NCBI GenBank assembly: GCA_003008705.1
Contig: PDUO01000022.1
Span: forward strand, 582,549 to 646,548
DNA from: Pezicula radicicola
Taxonomy: Eukaryota; Ascomycota; Leotiomycetes; Helotiales; Dermateaceae
Length of the DNA: 64,000 nt
Reading direction: 5' to 3'
The notes under the pieces were generated by a model. The model worked only from the letters and a program-made list of their open reading frames with translations. It was not told the DNA's origin and ran no database searches. This document shows positions 47,295 to 58,789 of the stretch, piece by piece. How positions within the stretch are numbered: the stretch's first letter is position 1; each line of letters begins with the position of its first letter. Position numbers and translations under genes: made by a program.

Positions 47295-48490
47295 ACTCTG
47301 TTATCATGAGCGTTGTTTTTGGACGAAGGGCAACAGATGACGACCCTGGACTGCTCAGAATGCTGTATTCCGTTGAAGTCCTCACAGAGTATTTATTTAA
47401 GCCTGGGAAAAATATGTGCGATATTTTCCCCTGGCTGGCAAAGCTTCCTAAGCCTCTGCAGTGGTGGAGACGTGCTGGAGAGGAGTACTTTGCTATGCTT
47501 CGAGAGTGGGTATTAAGGATTCTATGTCTCGCTTTTATGATGGAAAGTCACCTAGAAATTCTGGCTAATTTTATGTTGATAGCATCTACAAAACCGAATA
47601 CGACCAAGTTATTGACAAAATGACTCGAGGTGTTGCGAAACCCTGTTTTGCGACAGAAATTATAAAAGGATCTGAAAAGAAAGAATTCGCTTTGAGTGAA
47701 AATGAGAAACTCGTAACCTTCACCACTCTAATTGAAGCTGGCAGCGACACGTCTCGCGTATCCATTATCCAGGTGGTTGCGGCTGCGGCAGTCTACCCGG
47801 AATGGGTGACGAAAGCAAGGACATATCTCGACGAAATTTGTGGTGCTAATGCGGAACGACTGCCTACGCTGGCGGACCGGGAAAAACTACCGTATATCAC
47901 CGCTGCAGTCAAAGAGACATTTCGATGGCGCCCCTTCATCGAGAATGGCATGGCCCACGAATTGGTAAAAGATGATGAGTTTGAAGGCTACAGATTTCCT
48001 GCCGGGACTCAATTCACTTGGAATGCGTACGCTATCGCGCTAAACGAGAAGGAATATGCAGATCCAATGAGATTTGAGCCAGAGCGCTTCATGAATGTTG
48101 ACCTGAATAGTCCCATGAAAGGCCACTGGGCATTTGGAACTGGTAAGTCGAATAGCTGTATATGCAAAATTCCCAAGAACTAACCGTATATGATCATAGG
48201 TCGTCGCGCTTGTGTAGGGTACAATGTCGGCCAGAATAATGTATGGCTTGCTCTTGCATGCTTAACTTATTGCTTTGATTTTGAAGAAGACCCAGTATGA
48301 TACCTAGTAACTTCCAAGAACAAAGGAGATAATGCTGATGCACATATAGACACAACCAATCGATACTCTGAACTCCCCATGGGTGGAGTGGAAGAAGGCA
48401 CCCTACAAGGTCATCATCAAACCCCGTAGTCAAGCGCATGTGGAACTTATCAATCGAGTGGCACCCGAGGCACTTAATACGATGTATTAG

Positions 48491-49173
48491 GATATTCAAG
48501 GAGGTACATATTCACAAAAATCGGTTTTGACTATCTGGTATTGTTTATTAAGTTTCAACGTGTACAGTTGTAATTCTCTATACAAACTTTCGGGCGTCCG
48601 TTTTTCATAGTTTTATATCACCTTAATAAACTAGAATCTATGACAATATCTTCGCTTGAGGTGTGCCAGATGTAATAATTAATTTTTATACGCAGTTCAT
48701 CGTGGTGAAAATCGTAAGAGTTCAGGGAAATGGGTGTGATTAACTTTGACATTTAACTTTCACATACTTGATGGTCAGTTCAATAGAGGAGAATTCTCAT
48801 TGCTTGCAACACTAGCAACATACCTTTTGGCTTGAATATGACTCATGAGGCTATATTGCCACGAAACCCTTCCGCTGCAAGAACGTAATTTATGGTTCTG
48901 ACGCGCTGCAATAGGTTCCATCCCCAGTGCAGAATTTAACGAGGGCTAATCTCGTGTCTTAACTGAACTTAGAACCGCCGAAATACCAGCGCAAGAAAAC
49001 GCTGGGGGCGGATTTCCCAAAACTCTCTTATAGATACACTGTTGATATACAGTACATAAGGATCCTGGATCCCGCGCTGGGCAATGTTCTCTAAATTGCT
49101 CTTTAAAGACCTTTTACTTCTACCTCAGTTTCTCTGTGCACTACAAACCCATCTACACCTCAAATAATCTAAC
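48491..49173. other. Intergenic, nothing recognised
   Basis: A 683-bp gap between the P450 and carboxylesterase relics. No gene or clear repeat was seen. Confidence 0.45.
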
Positions 49174-50544
49174 ATGCTACGTCAGGTGCTAGGTCTAGGG
49201 GAGGTGCAAGGCATAGAGAATCCCGAGCATTCCAACGTCGAGCAGTACAACGGCATTCCGTACGGATCCATTGAGGCACATTTCAAGCAAGCAAAACTCG
49301 TAATAAAGTGGCCAGAGGATCGATAGAATGGTACCAAATACGGGTAATGTTAAACTACTCTCATGAGAAGCAATCTCATTGTAACCAAGCATGAGCTAAT
49401 CGGAGTATATCATATTAAGACCGATGTGTCCATTTCCAAAAATGGCTATTGGAAGAGACCCAAGACCATGCTACATTCCCAGGGGCTGACAGTGGTCTTT
49501 CTAAGCTGATATACCTCTTTTGGTATGCTCAGAGCTTTTGTAATACAGCAAAGCCATTCAGCCAGGCTATCTTAGCATCTGGCGTGGCAACACTGACAGT
49601 GCGAAGCTTCAAGCATCAACAAGGAATTTACCATAAATTGATAGCATTTCTCAAGATAGACAACCACAAGTCTGGCATAGAATCGGTGCGAGAGCTTCGA
49701 GGCATATCTTCCAACGAGCTGGTCGATGCATACATGGCTTTGGCGGACCTGTTTTGTCTTGGCAAGCGACTGTTGATGGGTATTTCTTCAAGCAAGCCCC
49801 AACGGTCGGGAATCTGTCATCGCAAAAGTATTCTCCAAGTATCCACCGGCTACTCATCGGTGATTGTGCTTTGGAAGGAACAATTTTCGGGTTCCAATTC
49901 ATGGGAATGAATCGGGATTATGAACGACTTCGAAAAGCTTCCGCCAAAGCCTTAGGAGACGAAGGAAGCCAACAGCTATTACAAGCATACAAAGTCACAC
50001 CCCAACCGTCTCCAGATGAGTTATTATCTGGTCTTACCCAGATTAACACTGACGCAGAATGTTCTTAATTTATCGAAACAATTGCAAGGTCTTTCTCTAA
50101 TAGAGACGTCTTCTATTATCATGTTGCCGAAGTCAATCCTTTGGGAGGACCTAATAAGGGCAAGTCATAGTCTTCAGTGGTGGCGGGCTTTTATATGATT
50201 GAAACTGACTATGAATTGTTTAGGCGTTGCTCACCATGGTGTTAATCTTCTCATTATTTTTATTTTTTGACGTATCAATCGTACTTACCGGATGCTCTCG
50301 CTAAGCTTGCTAAGACTTTTGCCAGTCGATGGCTTGTCTTCATCAACAGCGGCTAACCGTGGGAGCCGTACAATAGGCATGCTAATGGGCAATCGACTAT
50401 TATTCAATTCTGTCCCAATGGTAAGAAGGCAGAGGTGGCAGAGAGCTCGAAGCCCGCGTATGCGACGATGCGATTGTGTAAGAGAGTACTGGTTGAAAAC
50501 CCTAACTTTGCTGCGTCTCTGGATGGAGAAAATATTATTGGGTG
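49174..50544 (+). pseudogene. Type-B carboxylesterase/lipase relic
   Basis: The N-terminus reads VQGIENPEHSNVEQYNGIPY and FKQAKLVIKWPEDR as in fungal carboxylesterases, then meets TAG (49324-49326) where Trp is usual. After a probable intron, YGPMCP appears, then GADSGLSKLIY, then the frame jumps straight to AKPFSQAILASGVATL. The intervening 150 or so residues, including the GESAGG-type nucleophile elbow, are missing. Later pieces lie in shifting frames: SWQATVDGYFFKQAPTVG and SPSIHRLLIGDCALEGTIF (49755-49890), IETIARSFSNRDVFYYHV (about 50070-50130), LAKTFASRWLVFINSG followed by a stop (about 50303-50353), and QFCPNGKKAEVAESS (about 50402-50447). It has a deletion plus several nonsense and frameshift lesions, so it is clearly dead and older than the neighbouring P450 breakage. 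Confidence 0.85.
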
Positions 50545-51947
50545 ATTGGGTGGCCGGGACAACTACCTAAGTTAGATGATGCCTTGGAAGGATAGAATGA
50601 ATTTACCGAATTTTACTTGCAGACTTTCATGGTCCTCTGCGAGGCTGCACGTTGTACTATTGATCTTTGAAATAATGGCCAAATAGCAGGTAATCTCTCA
50701 TTGAATTATACTAGTTTTGTACTTTGACTAAATTAATTCTTCATTTCCCCTATGGTTCTATGGTTCCATGGTTCCATGTCAAAATGGTCATAAATAATCG
50801 ATGTTATAACTTTTCCTAGCGCGAATCAAAAATAATTCAACGACTATACAGTGAACTTGGTTTACTAATGATAGCTAAGTAGGTGTATGGTTATACAAAA
50901 CTAGGTATGTCAAGGAATTGATTAGGTATACATATAGAGTAAACGTAGAGTATCTAAGTAATTTAGTACTTATCCCGTTATCTCTTATACTTGCTAAAAT
51001 GCCTATTATATTGTCTTGCAATTATTCCCGTATAAATCTACCAGCTAAAGGGACCTTTAATATCTACTTATATTTTAGTGTATTCAAGAACTATACGTAA
51101 TTAGGAGTATTGACTTAGTGGAATCTAAGAGTAAACTGGGTATATAGTAAAGGTCACCTCACCTATAATTGCAAACCACACTATCCTGTAATTATAGGCT
51201 ATACTACCATATAGCAAGGGGTAAAGCAGGTTATAATACCCTATTGTTATAAGCTACAGTTATAAACTAAACTACGTAAACTATAGACAAAGATTTATAG
51301 GGACAGGCCATAGGCCATACACGCTAATCGTCAGCTATCGCTTAACCTGCCGTCATTAAGGAGGCCCCTAAGCGAAAGGCGACGATTATTACCTACCTAC
51401 TCCTGACCTGCAGGAAGGAATTTTCAAAATAACTTTCTAATTAATTAGTAGCATCACAAGTATGCTAGGCTGTGCTATTAACACGGGAAGCAGAACTCCT
51501 GGTGCCAAGTATGAAAGAAATGCCGGGACGCGGAATCCGGGCTTAGAGGCATCGGCATACCCCACAACTTGTACCCCGCAATCGATCATGATTGCTTTGG
51601 GGAAGCGAAATCCCGAAACCTAATTTCGAAACGCCGTGGTGGGTATGGAAAGCACTATCGCGACCGCATCATAGGTGACTAGCGGAGAAAGGTAAGATGG
51701 CTTAGTAGTAGACCTCCAGCGTTACTACCTACCTATGGGTTAGGGTCACGACGCACCATGTGTCACTGCGAATGGAGATAGCCATGTAGCGGAAGGTTGG
51801 GCTCAAGCTACCTTGTGACGGTGATTCTCTACTTAGTGCATCACGTCACGTCAGACAAAAAAAAATATACTCTCCGTTCTTGTGTTTTTCTAATCTATAT
51901 CCTCACCAACAGGAAGATCTTTCATCTCCATTTACTCAAACTCCATC
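50545..51947. repeat. Repeat-rich gap: AT-rich RIP-like segment and a GC-richer island
   Basis: No gene. At 50750-50778 there is a small period-8 tandem repeat (CTATGGTT units). About 50860-51300 is AT/TpA-rich with stops in all frames, like RIP-mutated transposon DNA. At about 51329-51390 two 19-base arms (AATCGTCAGCTATCGCTTA and a partner with 3 mismatches) form an inverted repeat. From about 51467 to 51830 the sequence is suddenly GC-richer, non-coding and unlike the rest; its origin is unknown, possibly part of another transposon. The last 100 bp is the promoter of the monooxygenase. Confidence 0.5.
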
Positions 51948-53365
51948 ATGACAATAGTAACTTCAACTCCGAAGCTTAATGTTCTCGTGGTTGGAGCTGG
52001 CATCACCGGACTCACTGCTGCCATCGCGTGCGCCGAGAAGGGCTTCGATGTCACAGCTCTTGAGTCGACGTCAAAATTCTCTCACGTAAGTCCTCCAACA
52101 CAGTGGACGAGTCAGCTAGACACTCTACGTTAGCTAACCAAGCATATCTCGTAGGTCGGTGCAGGTTTGATGATCTCATCCAATGCTAGCCGGATTTTGT
52201 GCGACATGGGATTGAGGAAGGCCTTGGATGCGTGTGCTATCCATATGAAAAGTGTCGTGTTTCAAAAACATGATGACGGATCCATTCTCTCTAAATCAAC
52301 CTACTACGATGCCGAAGATCAACTGGGTGCACCATTGTGGCAAGTCCATCGTGCAGATTTGCATGATGTATTATTGGCGAAAGCCTTCAACGTTGGCGTG
52401 AATATCAAAATGGCTGCAAAGGTCAAGGATTTCAACACCGATGAACCAAGCGTAGTGTTAGAAGATGGTAGCCGTCTGAAAGCGGATGTAATACTTGCTG
52501 CTGACGGTTAGTATATCTCAAGCCTCTCAACTAGAAAAAAAAACTGATGTGGAGACCAACTTCAGGCTATCGATCCCGTGCTCGTGCATCATTGTTAGGG
52601 CGCTATGAAGAACCGCGATTTAGTGGCAACTCAGCTTATAGAGCACTCATCTCAGGCGCCGTGATGAACAGTGATCCAGAAGTAAGGCATTTCATGGATC
52701 ATGAGAACCAAACCACATTCACATGGTGAGTCAATCTGCTATTCAAATGTAAGACCAGTCTTGGAACGTAATTGACTTTGACATCTCTCATATATAGGAT
52801 AGGGGAAGGTTGCCATATTCTCGGATACCCAATTCGCCAAGGGGAGTTCTACAACATCGTCTCCACACAGCCCGCAGTTCGCGCCACAGGCTCCAATTTT
52901 GTCGTGCCAGTGGATGCTTCCGAATTCTACGACCACTATAAGCATTGGGATCCCAAGTTGGCGGCTATACTCAAAAAACTGCCAGAAGATAACGTATTAG
53001 AATGGAAACTTTGTGATCTTGAGCCCATGAAGTCTTGGATTTTCCCTGGAGGAAAGATCATCCTAATCGGCGATGCAGCACATGCCATGCTGCCCTCTTC
53101 TGCCCAAGGCGCCGGTATGGGTATTGAAGACGGTGCGGCTATCGCAGAGCTTTTGGCGCGAGCAGAAAACAAGGCGCAAATTCCGAGTATTATGAAAGCT
53201 TTCGAGAACTTGAGGCTGCCGAGGTGTACATATGTTGCTGATAGTGGCAGACGAAATGCGAAAAAGTGGCATGAAAAGGACGCTAAAGGAGTAACTGTTA
53301 CAGATGACATGTGGAATTATGATGTCAAGAGCGAGGCTAAGAATGTTTCAATAGACGCATTTTAG
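51948..53365 (+). CDS. FAD-dependent aromatic monooxygenase (salicylate-hydroxylase-like)
   Basis: Group A flavoprotein monooxygenase, 405 aa, exons 51948-52085, 52155-52506, 52566-52725 and 52798-53365. The N-terminal Rossmann motif LNVLVVGAGITGLTAAIA binds the FAD ADP moiety, LKADVILAADG covers the conserved DG region, and IILIGDAAHAMLPSSAQGAG is the GD motif contacting ribityl and pyrophosphate. The family uses NAD(P)H and O2 to hydroxylate, often with decarboxylation, aromatic acids such as salicylate or 6-hydroxynicotinate; fungal secondary-metabolite members hydroxylate polyketide phenols. All motifs are intact, although the genes on both sides are broken. It sits about 8 kb from a homogentisate-dioxygenase homologue, which suggests a role in aromatic metabolism. 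Confidence 0.9.
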
Positions 53366-54326
53366 GTCCTGCGCCTTCGGATAGTTGTGATGCATTTTTG
53401 AAGTCAAGACTATACAGGGCTAGACTAGGCGACGGCATGTGCGTGCAATAACCTTCAGTCAATATTTGTCTTAAAGTATTTTGTGTATAAATCAGCAAGT
53501 GAACTACCACGATATCTTATGTTACTGTTTTAAAGAACGGGCATGTATGTAAAACGGATATGGTAGCTTAGCAAACCTAGCTAAATAGTAGGAGCGATAA
53601 AAATTAATACTATAGGAATGTTAGAAAATCGAAATGATTTTAAATGTTCTTTCTCCTATATTATTATATTCCTCAAACAATATCTTTTAGAATCTAAACT
53701 TATATGCTAAAATTTTAAACTAGCTATGTATATTATTTCGACAACTACCTCTTATGCTTTCCTTACCAATTTTTGTTTTGCTACTACTATAAACAGGGTA
53801 CCGCTCAGCTAGCCCGCTACGAAATAGATTCCCATAAAACAAACGCGGAATTTGAGCGTCGTCCGGAAATGCTGGTCTCCGAAGATCCTCTCGGGACTCG
53901 GGTGCTGCGCTGTATAACTTACACCTATCACTACTGTATCACGGCATTACCATTTCGTATTCGTGTTCCAGAACCTGCTTAATTTTCCCCGTGGTGGAAA
54001 TATGTCTTAATAGACCCACAAAATTGACCAACCACTACCAGAGGTGCTGTATGCTCTTTTAGGCAAACAATCTCTGAAGCAACCTTCAAGGTAATAAGAC
54101 CGTATTGTGGCCCATTCCAACCTGTAATTCAACAGTAGGATAAATAGCGCGCACAACGAGGTGGGAGAGGCAGCGTACAATAGTCAACCCGTGTAGTCAA
54201 CCCGTGTAAGGAAAACGGAAGTTAAAGATAACACCTGCATCTCAGAATCGGGCGCTGTTCAATACCGCTTTCTCCTCATGAAATTATTAGAAGAATATAT
54301 AGACCTCAAAGATCTGGACTCAAGTC
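53366..54326. other. Intergenic, AT-rich in the middle
   Basis: No gene. About 53560-53770 is AT-rich and may be degraded repeat; the rest is ordinary. It should include the promoter of the following P450 gene. Confidence 0.45.
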
Positions 54327-56149
54327 ATGGAACATACGAAAATGAACCTACTTACAGCTATGGCTTATGTGTTTGGGAGCTACCCTATCTTTTTATCTTC
54401 AATACTAGGTGCTGCATTTTTAAAAATCTTAATCATTACTTTGCGAGCATTTTTGTCGCCCCTGAGAAGACTTCCCGGTCCGTTTGTTGCAAGATTCAGC
54501 CGCATTTGGCTGTTTCGAGAAGCCTATTTTGGACGAGTACATCGTACCAGCATCGAGGTCCATAAAAAGTATGGTAAGTTAGTAGATTCGGGTAGAATAA
54601 AACTTCTATTAATATTGCTACAGGTCCAATTGTTCGTATTGCACCAAATGAATACAGTATTAATGACCCTCATGCGGTGTCATTGATATATGGAAGTAAG
54701 GGAAGTTTCACTAAGGTGAGATATCTTCTCGGTATTTAAGTATGAAATTATACTCAGTTATATGGCTCAGGGTCCATGGTACCAGTCTTCAGTGGTTCCT
54801 GGTACTATTGGAAATAGCGTCTTTGCTGATCCCAACATCGAGAGACACTCGGAAAATCGAAGACGTATAGCTCATGCTTACTCTATGACAAATATGATCA
54901 CACTGGAACCTTTCATTAATGACTGTACGGCACTATTCTGTAAAAGGCTTGATGAGATGGTAGCAACCGGTGTATTGATTGATGTGCCTCACTGGACGCA
55001 ATGCTATGCATTCGATGTGATTGGAGCTATAACAGTAAGTTTGCTTATGTGAAGTCCCATGTTATACCAATTGACAGCACCATAGGTTGGCCAACGTTTT
55101 GGTTTCCTTGATGCAGGCGTCGACGTTGAAGGGATCATAGAATCTCTCGAAAGGTCCTTGATTTACTCTGTCAGAGTGGGCATCTACTCTGAATGGCATC
55201 CTTTCTTGTTCTACCTGAATGCTCTCTTGGCTCCAGGTATGAAAGGACTTGCATACACTTTTAACTTCATACAGAGACACATCGATGCACGTATGGACGA
55301 TAAGCAGCCACTTCCACATGCGGATGATAAGATGCCGGTGGATTTTGTCACCAAGTTTCTCATACTCAAATCTGTTAGTCCAGAAAAAGTCAACAAACAA
55401 GATATTGAGTCTGCTGCTGTGAACAATTTTGGGGCAGGATCAGACACGACTTCGATTAGTCTCTCCGCCGTCATATATTTTCTCAGCGAAAATCCCGCTG
55501 CTTGTGAGAAGCTTCGAAATGAGCATGAGGAAGCTTTGAAATATAGCAAAATCAATGAACCTATCAATTATAAGCAATCGCGGACGTTACCTTACCTCCA
55601 GGATGTCATCAAGGAAAGTCTGCGATGCCATCCTGCCGCAGGATTACCAATGTCTCGTGTAGTGCCACAAGGGGGAGCTAGAATTGCCGAACATTACTTC
55701 CCAGCTGGTGTATGTTAAAGGGCCCCTTTTGATAGAACTCACTGACATTAATCGTAACCTATATAGACCGTGGTAGGCATCAACGCCTGGGTTGCTCACG
55801 CGAATAAAGAAGTCTTTGGTGAGGATGCAGATAAATTTCGTCCAGAGAGATAGCTAGAGGATCCAGAGGTAGTAAAGAAGCGAGAAGCATACTTCCTTGC
55901 GGTGAGTTCTATGCTCGAATTTTCGTGGTGCTAGAAACTAATATACTCTCCTAGTTTGGAGCAGGTACAAGATCTTGCCTTGGACGGAACATTAGCATGT
56001 TGGAGATTGCAAAGGTCATCCCAACCTTAGTGCAACGATATAACTTTGAACCTGAGCAACCTGGATTGCCAATGGAAACAGAGAATGACTGGTTTGTGAA
56101 ACAGAAGGGTTTTAGGTGTCGTGTTACGCGGAGGGGTAGCCAGACTTAA
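54327..56149 (+). pseudogene. Cytochrome P450 with single nonsense codon before the haem loop
   Basis: Six exons fit perfectly: 54327-54573, 54624-54715, 54771-55034, 55086-55709, 55767-55901, 55955-56149, for 518 codons. There is an N-terminal membrane anchor, LRRLPGPFVARFSRIWL (proline-rich hinge), NFGAGSDTTSISLSA (I-helix), ESLRCHPA (ExxR) and FGAGTRSCLGRN (haem Cys) in the last exon. Codon 438, where the PERW motif needs Trp, is TAG (55851-55853): FRPER-stop-LEDPE. The product would lack the haem ligand, so the allele is inactive unless this is a base-calling error. The change TGG to TAG equals CCA to CTA on the other strand, the type of mutation RIP makes. Family: pisatin-demethylase-like/CYP fungal detoxification or secondary-metabolism group; the substrate is unknown. 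Confidence 0.87.
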
Positions 56150-57105
56150 AGAAAACAAGAATGTTACGATTGCTTCTCCATGAAAGAGTTGAAGAAAAAG
56201 CACTTGATAAACGAATGAATGTTCATGGAATTGATATTTAGCTATGGCGGAATATACCTTGCACTCTAATTGAGTACAAAACTTGTTTGACAATATTGCC
56301 TGATATTCTATTATATATTCCAAAAGACTAGACTGGCATGACAGCTTTCGATATTATTGGAATTATTAAGACCTTGCGACCTACTAGACTGGCCAATGAC
56401 ACATCGGTCTTCACTAGTCATCTTAACCAACAGGTAATGTTGAGCGTAGAGTGATCCCAATTAATCCTTTATTTGGCTGTCTTCTTCGAAATCAGAGAGG
56501 TAGCAAGTCTGTACATAAAGGATGGGCAATTCTGACGAGACTAATTCAATTGTTTACCCAGATATGGATGAGTCAGGGTTCAATAATAGTCTCAATATTG
56601 ACGTTTCTGCTATAGCAATCAGCCTGAGGAAAGATTCCCTTCTGCCGACAGAAGTTTTCTTGGAAGTCCCATCAGCAAATTTCCCTAATACCGAACTTAC
56701 CATTTTCCCGTCAAAGGCGGAACCTACAAAGTACACCAGTTAGTTGCCCTGCAAGCAAGTAGCCGAGGTCTCGAATAAGCGAGCAATTCACCTCGTCTTT
56801 TGGAGATGAAAATGTAAATAGAATCCGGCATACACACGGCACGCATAGTGAATATTCAAGTGAGACATAAATTAATCCTCCTCGGACATAAGAAATTATT
56901 GGCCGGGGCCAGATTTCCAGGCATAGTAGCCCAAACTCCGGTCTAGGAAAACGCCGTCCCCTCGTTTCCACTTCCCCGCATGACCATTGTACGCAGGCTT
57001 AGAAGCTAACCTAAAATTCACTCTGTCTTAAGAATACCTGAATTTCTTCAGAAATGTACGTCTGACACACTTATCTTTGATATCTTAACTCCCTAGATTT
57101 TCATT
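56150..57105. other. Intergenic, nothing recognised
   Basis: A 956-bp gap between the P450 relic and the short-chain dehydrogenase. The short overlapping ORFs at 56520-56970 have no recognisable features. It should contain the promoter of the dehydrogenase. Confidence 0.45.
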
Positions 57106-58226
57106 ATGGCAGCCATATCCATAGATGAAGCTGTGCTTGCAACATGCTACCATAAAGTTGTTGTAGTCGCTGGTAACGCAAACTATTTCCTCAAGAAAAG
57201 ACAAGTCAGCAAACTAATGACCAATCTTCAGGCGGGGCGAATGGAATTGGAGCAGCGACAGTTACGAGATTCTACCGCAGCGGTGCACATGTGTTCTTCG
57301 GTGACTGGGACTTCGAAAGCGGCACCGCTCTTGAAAATGCCCTACAGGCAGATCCGAGGCCTAAAGATGGAACCTGCCATTTCTCACGTCTCAATGTACA
57401 AGATTATCAGGCCCAGCTGGCATTATTTCGCACCGCATTCAAAAAGTATGGTCATGTAGATATGGCGGTATACAGTGCAGGTATCAATGAGATGACTGCT
57501 GCGGGCAGCATAATCTCCCCAGAAATCAATTTGGAGAGCGTCGAAGAGGTGAGTAAATTCGGAAAATACTACTATCTGTTTCAGATTCTGATATTTACAT
57601 TGGCAGTATCCGAAAAAGCTGATGGATTTGGTTGACATCAATTCCAACGGATGCATATATTTTGCTCGTATTGCACTAGCCTATCTCAAGGAAGGCAGTG
57701 ACAGCTCGCAGCCTCAATCAAAATGCCTCACTATGATCAGTTCGGCGGCAGCTTTTCAAGACGCCCCAGGCATGCCAGGATATGCAGCAAGTAAACATGG
57801 CATACTGGGCCTAATGCGAGCAATGCGAGCGATTGCACCGACGATGTGCAATACACGTGTGAACGTTATATGCCCTTGGGCCACAGATACCGCTATGACC
57901 AAATCTCACACGCACCTGTTCAGAGATAACAATATCCCTCTTAACACCCCAGATGACGTGGCTGTGTACATCCAGCAAGTTTCTGCTGATAGAGAAATCA
58001 ATAGGAAAGCAGTCTACGTCGGCGGTTCGAAACGTTTCGATATAGAGGAAGGTTTAAACAGGACATTACCACAGTGGCTGGGGCAATGGAATGTAGATTG
58101 TTGGGGCATGCAAGAAAAAGCATTTGGAACAGGTGTAAGCTCAGAATCACTAATATGACTTGGAACATACTTATTTCTGACACAAAATTTTAGGGGGATT
58201 GGCTGAAAAGTGGCAAGATTAAATAG
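57106..58226 (+). CDS. Short-chain dehydrogenase/reductase
   Basis: Classical SDR, 314 aa, exons 57106-57172, 57232-57548, 57607-58134 and 58194-58226. The first splice generates VVVAGGANGIGAATV, a GxxxGxG cofactor loop with Ala-Gly replacing the usual Thr-Gly. MAVYSAGINE matches the NAG region, MISSAAAF gives the catalytic Ser, and YAASKHGILGLMRA gives Tyr and Lys. Acidic residues in FFGDWDFESG after strand two suggest NAD rather than NADP. The last 11-residue exon ends in SGKIK and is supported by splice phase. It lies between a P450 relic and an MFS/homogentisate-dioxygenase pair, so a role in the same aromatic or secondary pathway is plausible but unproven. Confidence 0.88.
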
Positions 58227-58789
58227 TTTCTTTTCGCACGAATTAAGCTGCACTAGAGAATTCCATCAGCTGGGAAGGTTAAGGTGGTCTATTGATATTC
58301 GGTGTTAAGCTCTCAGTTCCAAACACAAACAATTTCATCTTTCCTAACTATCCGACTCATAATTATGGCTCTGTGCTCTGAACTTACATTTCTTTCTCCT
58401 GGAAATGAAGACACTTAAAACAGTAATTAAAAAATATCACGAGCACACCAAAACATGTTTGATGAAACTATAGTCTTTTTGTTTCCATGTATGAACGCGA
58501 CAGGTATGACAATGAAAAATACCAATCAAATATGCTGGGAGCGTTTATGATTCTATTTTTCCTTTCAACAATCGCGAAATCCAAGTACTACAGCCAATAT
58601 ATTGCCTATAAAGAAGGGCAAAGACGTATTTATTGAATTATATTCAAACCTCATATTTGCTTCCTCATAATCTGTTCAAATTTGAAAATATGAAAGCGTC
58701 CTGAGCTATTCTCAACAACACTGCCACCGCAGTCTCTGGCACATCTCCGTTCGAAAGCCGGTCGAGCTCATCAAAGTTCAATTTTGACG
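58227..58789. other. Convergent intergenic region, nothing recognised
   Basis: A 563-bp gap between the 3' ends of the dehydrogenase and the MFS transporter gene. No gene or repeat was recognised. Confidence 0.5.

Larger units (their letters stand above)
40376..48490 (+). pseudogene. Cytochrome P450 gene disrupted by a LINE and a second insertion
   Basis: Exon 1 (40376-40575) encodes a membrane anchor and WPFLGSSLDVP; exon 2 starts at 40644 and is cut after codons for YTCFMG by a 6-kb LINE (40662-46652). The gene resumes at 46653 with the same bases and reads GGYAMVYLNSSRVV. It is cut again after YSNSV by about 312 bp (46983-47294), resuming as IMSVVFGRR. Later motifs are present: EAGSDTSRVSI (I-helix), ETFR (ExxR), FEPERF, and FGTGRRACVGYN (haem Cys, restored by an intron within GTG). 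A last intron at about 48294-48347 leads to NSPWVEWKKAPYKV and the stop at 48488-48490. Between 47510 and 47585 the frame shifts by one base and I cannot explain it by splicing. Catalytic motifs otherwise look fresh, so inactivation seems recent. It resembles O-methylsterigmatocystin-oxidoreductase-type fungal P450s. Confidence 0.9.

Noticed and set aside
48294..48347. Apparent stop and frameshift at the P450 C-terminus
   Set aside because: A GTATGA...ATAG intron removes both and gives a normal C-terminus, so this is not a lesion.
56520..56971. ORFs in the gap before the second short-chain dehydrogenase
   Set aside because: Overlapping on both strands, short, with no motif or splice continuation.
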